A stretch of 64,000 bases of DNA, taken from positions 1 through 64,000 of the forward strand of contig NZ_JANBVS010000011.1 of assembly GCF_024586915.1 (NCBI RefSeq), in the 5' to 3' direction. Positions 62,233 through 64,000 of the stretch are shown piece by piece; the first letter of the stretch is position 1; the number at the start of each line of letters is the position of its first letter. This DNA comes from Bradyrhizobium sp. SRS-191 (GTDB lineage: Bacteria > Pseudomonadota > Alphaproteobacteria > Rhizobiales > Xanthobacteraceae). The translations under genes and the position numbers were made by a program. The notes beneath the pieces were generated by a model. The model was not told where the DNA came from and searched no databases. It worked only from the letters and a program-made list of their open reading frames with translations.

Positions 62233-63123
62233 ATGCTCGACGGTATCTCGCTCGACCAGCTCCGCACCTTCGTCGCAGCCGCCGAGGCCGGCAGCTTTTC
62301 CGCCGCCGGCCGCAAGCTCGGCCGGGCGCAGTCTGTCATCAGCCAGAATCTCGCGAACCTCGAAGCGCAGTTGGAGGTCCGCCTGTTCGATCGGACCGGA
62401 CGCTATCCCGTGCTGACGCCGGCCGGCTGCGCCTTGCTGGCCGACGCGCGCGCGGTCACCGATGGGTTGGCCGAGCTGAAGGCGCGCGCCCGCGGGCTGG
62501 CGCAGGGGCTCGAGCCGGAGCTCAGCATCGCCATGAACGTGCTGTTTCCGACCGCGGTGCTGACGGATGCCGTGGCCGCGTTTCAGCAGACCTTTCCGGG
62601 CACGCCGTTGCGCGTCTCGGTGGAGGGCATGGGCGCGGTCATCGAGCCGGTGCTGGAGAAGCGCTGCGCGTTCGGAATTCGCGGCCCGCTGCTGACCGGC
62701 CATCCCGATCTGCGCAGCGAGCCGCTGCGTGACATCCGCTATCTGATGGTCGCCTCCGCTCGCCATCCACTGGCGCGATGCAAAGGTGCGATCCCGCCCG
62801 ACCTGCTGAGCGAGCACGTCCAGCTCGTCCTCACGGATCGCTCGCGCCTGACCGAGGGCAAGGATCTGCGCGTGTTCTCGTCGCGGACCTGGCGGCTGTC
62901 CGACCTCGGCGCGAAGCACGCCTTCCTGCGCGCCGGCCTCGGCTGGGGCGGCATGCCGTTCCATGTCGTCGAGGCCGATCTCGCCAGCGGCGCGCTGGTG
63001 CCGCTGGCGCTTGCGGAAGCGGAAGCCGACACGCAGATCCGGATGTCGGCCGTCTACCGCACCGACACGCCGCCGGGGCCGGCCGGCCGCTGGCTGATCG
63101 ATCGGCTGAAGCAGGTGGACTGA
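62233..63123 (+). CDS. LysR family transcriptional regulator
   Basis: 296 residues. The HTH is canonical: LDQLRTFVAAAEAGSFSAAG, KLGRAQSVISQNLANLEAQL and LFDRTGRYPVLTPAG. The substrate domain (about 90-290) contains LEPELSIAMNVLFPTAVL. It is divergent from azoR, with a perfect T-N11-A box 18 bp upstream of its start, so it probably controls azoR-pirin-nmrA and itself. The effector is unknown. Confidence 0.93.
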   Translation: MLDGISLDQLRTFVAAAEAGSFSAAGRKLGRAQSVISQNLANLEAQLEVRLFDRTGRYPVLTPAGCALLADARAVTDGLAELKARARGLAQGLEPELSIAMNVLFPTAVLTDAVAAFQQTFPGTPLRVSVEGMGAVIEPVLEKRCAFGIRGPLLTGHPDLRSEPLRDIRYLMVASARHPLARCKGAIPPDLLSEHVQLVLTDRSRLTEGKDLRVFSSRTWRLSDLGAKHAFLRAGLGWGGMPFHVVEADLASGALVPLALAEAEADTQIRMSAVYRTDTPPGPAGRWLIDRLKQVD

Positions 63124-63162
63124 GGCCGGAAGAGGGGGCGCGTGTCGGTGCGCATCACCGCC

Positions 63163-63819
63163 TCAGGCGCGGCGCGCGCGTCCCGCTGCAAGGGCCGTTC
63201 CGAGCACGTGATCCCAGAACGGCGTGACGACGCCGAAATTGCCGGGCTTGGGGTCGCGATGGTGACGCAGATGGCGAAGCCTGCAGCTGCGCAACCAGGC
63301 GTGCAGCCGCGTTTGCCCGGCCAGCGGCCAGCGATGCACGGCGTCGTGGACCAGCAGATACAGCAGATAGCCAAGGATCAGGCCACTCGTGCTTCCGTTC
63401 GCGATCTGCAGGTCCGTGACTTCAGCAACGAGCGCAAAGAAGGTCGCGAAGATGACGATGCTGACCCACATGGGCGATCCGATCAGGGCGCTGGGCCGCG
63501 CGTGGTGCAGGCCGTGGAGCCGCTTCAGGATCGTGACCTCATGGTAGAGGAACCGGTGCACCAGATATTCGGCGAGCGTCCACAGCGCAGCTCCGCAGGC
63601 GGCGGCGAGCAGCCAGCGTCGCGGCAGGGCGAAGCCATGGCTCGACAAGTCGAGCAGCAGCAATGCAACGAGGACGATCGGGTAGATGACGAGTTCGGCG
63701 TAGTAGCTGAGCTTGCTGTGAGTCACGTCGGGCCCGTACGCAGACGAAGAGGAGAGGAATGACGCGCTCCGCGACGAGGGGCTGGCTGACGACTCAGCCT
63801 CCGTGAGAGAGCTTGTCAC
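63163..63819 (-). CDS. Fatty acid hydroxylase / sterol desaturase superfamily protein
   Basis: 218-residue membrane di-iron protein. The His clusters of the superfamily are present: EYLVHRFLYHE, RLHGLHHARP, LVHDAVHRWPL and RLRHLRHHRDPKPGNFGV. About four hydrophobic segments flank them (LVIYPIVLVALLLLDL and others). The N-terminal 30 residues are Ser-rich and may start further in. The substrate is not known; carotenoid, sterol-like or fatty acyl hydroxylation are options. Confidence 0.88.
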   Translation of the reverse strand: MTSSLTEAESSASPSSRSASFLSSSSAYGPDVTHSKLSYYAELVIYPIVLVALLLLDLSSHGFALPRRWLLAAACGAALWTLAEYLVHRFLYHEVTILKRLHGLHHARPSALIGSPMWVSIVIFATFFALVAEVTDLQIANGSTSGLILGYLLYLLVHDAVHRWPLAGQTRLHAWLRSCRLRHLRHHRDPKPGNFGVVTPFWDHVLGTALAAGRARRA

Positions 63820-63917
63820 GGCACTGAGTTAGCGCAGACATAAGTCGCCTGCGTGAAGGCGCCTCGCAGGCTCACCCGCTCGCGGCCCGGCCTCTCAGGG
63901 CAAGGTTGAAGGACGCC

Positions 63918-64000
63918 TCAGCTCGCGCGACGCGCGAGCAGCAGGGCGCCGCCGAGACCGCACATGACGGCGCCGGAGGCTTGGCGCATCCGCGTGACGA
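63918..64000 (-). CDS. C-terminal fragment of a probable LysE-family exporter (cut by the window edge)
   Basis: The last residues before TGA at 63918 read RMRQASGAVMCGLGGALLLA then RRAS. A final hydrophobic helix ending in a short basic tail, with the RxxGxxxxGLGxxLLxAR spacing, is how LysE/RhtB exporters end. The rest of the gene lies beyond the right edge, so the family call is tentative. Confidence 0.5.
   Translation of the reverse strand, partial: VTRMRQASGAVMCGLGGALLLARRAS

Overview
The window is a GC-rich (roughly 65 percent by eye) chromosomal segment of an alphaproteobacterium of the Bradyrhizobium / Nitrobacteraceae group. This placement rests on gene order (dnaB-alr, rpsF-rpsR-DUF2232-rplI, fabD-fabG-acpP-fabF-mltG-yicC-gmk, lptF-lptG-lptD-surA-pdxA-rsmA, pgsA-like-hdaA-ppk-ppx divergent to purM-purN), on long Ala/Pro-rich protein tails, and on several dispersed palindromic intergenic repeats of the kind scattered in Bradyrhizobium genomes. 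It is mostly core housekeeping DNA. I saw no tRNA, rRNA, CRISPR array, insertion sequence or prophage.

Layout. 1-5.2 kb: dispersed repeat, alr, dnaB, an unlisted 40-residue membrane ORF, a second repeat and cfa, all on the minus strand. 5.6-9.2 kb: a plus-strand single-heme cytochrome c-like protein ends at a bidirectional terminator shared with the minus-strand ribosomal operon rpsF-rpsR-DUF2232-rplI; the rpsF ribosome binding site can be buried in an 11-bp stem. 9.2-16.3 kb: fatty acid synthesis (fabD, fabG, acpP, fabF), then mltG, yicC and gmk. 16.3-18.7 kb: a 794-residue membrane-anchored, largely disordered protein with a repeated short helix motif. 19.1-28 kb: minus-strand envelope cluster lptF-lptG-lptD-surA-pdxA-rsmA-adh, mostly joined by 1-4 bp stop/start overlaps, divergent from pepA-holC. 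30.4-35.3 kb: lipoprotein, ABC-F ATPase, small ORFs, ndk and a TerC-family protein.

35.4-46.3 kb: YdeP-type molybdoprotein, FAD monooxygenase, polyphosphate genes ppx and ppk, the DnaA regulator hdaA, a CDP-alcohol phosphatidyltransferase, and divergent purM-purN. 46.6-48.4 kb: cold-shock gene and a frameshifted, passenger-less autotransporter barrel. 48.4-51.7 kb: the most accessory-looking part, a LysR regulator divergent from an overlapping three-gene operon (two GNAT-like proteins and an isochorismatase-fold protein lacking its usual catalytic Lys and Cys), followed by a divergent pair of tiny genes. 51.8-59.7 kb: rnd, a 36-residue membrane ORF, selO, aspS, cytochrome b561 and an orphan substrate-binding protein. 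59.8-64 kb: NmrA-type reductase, pirin and azoreductase, with a divergent LysR gene carrying a perfect T-N11-A box, then a fatty acid hydroxylase and the end of a LysE-type exporter.

Best candidates for undescribed biology: the repeat-motif scaffold-like protein at 16.3-18.7 kb, the LysR/GNAT/GNAT/pseudo-isochorismatase operon at 48.4-51.3 kb, the SD-sequestering rpsF leader, the passenger-less autotransporter with a G-run frameshift, and the small membrane ORFs. All calls are from reading the sequence; no database search was made.
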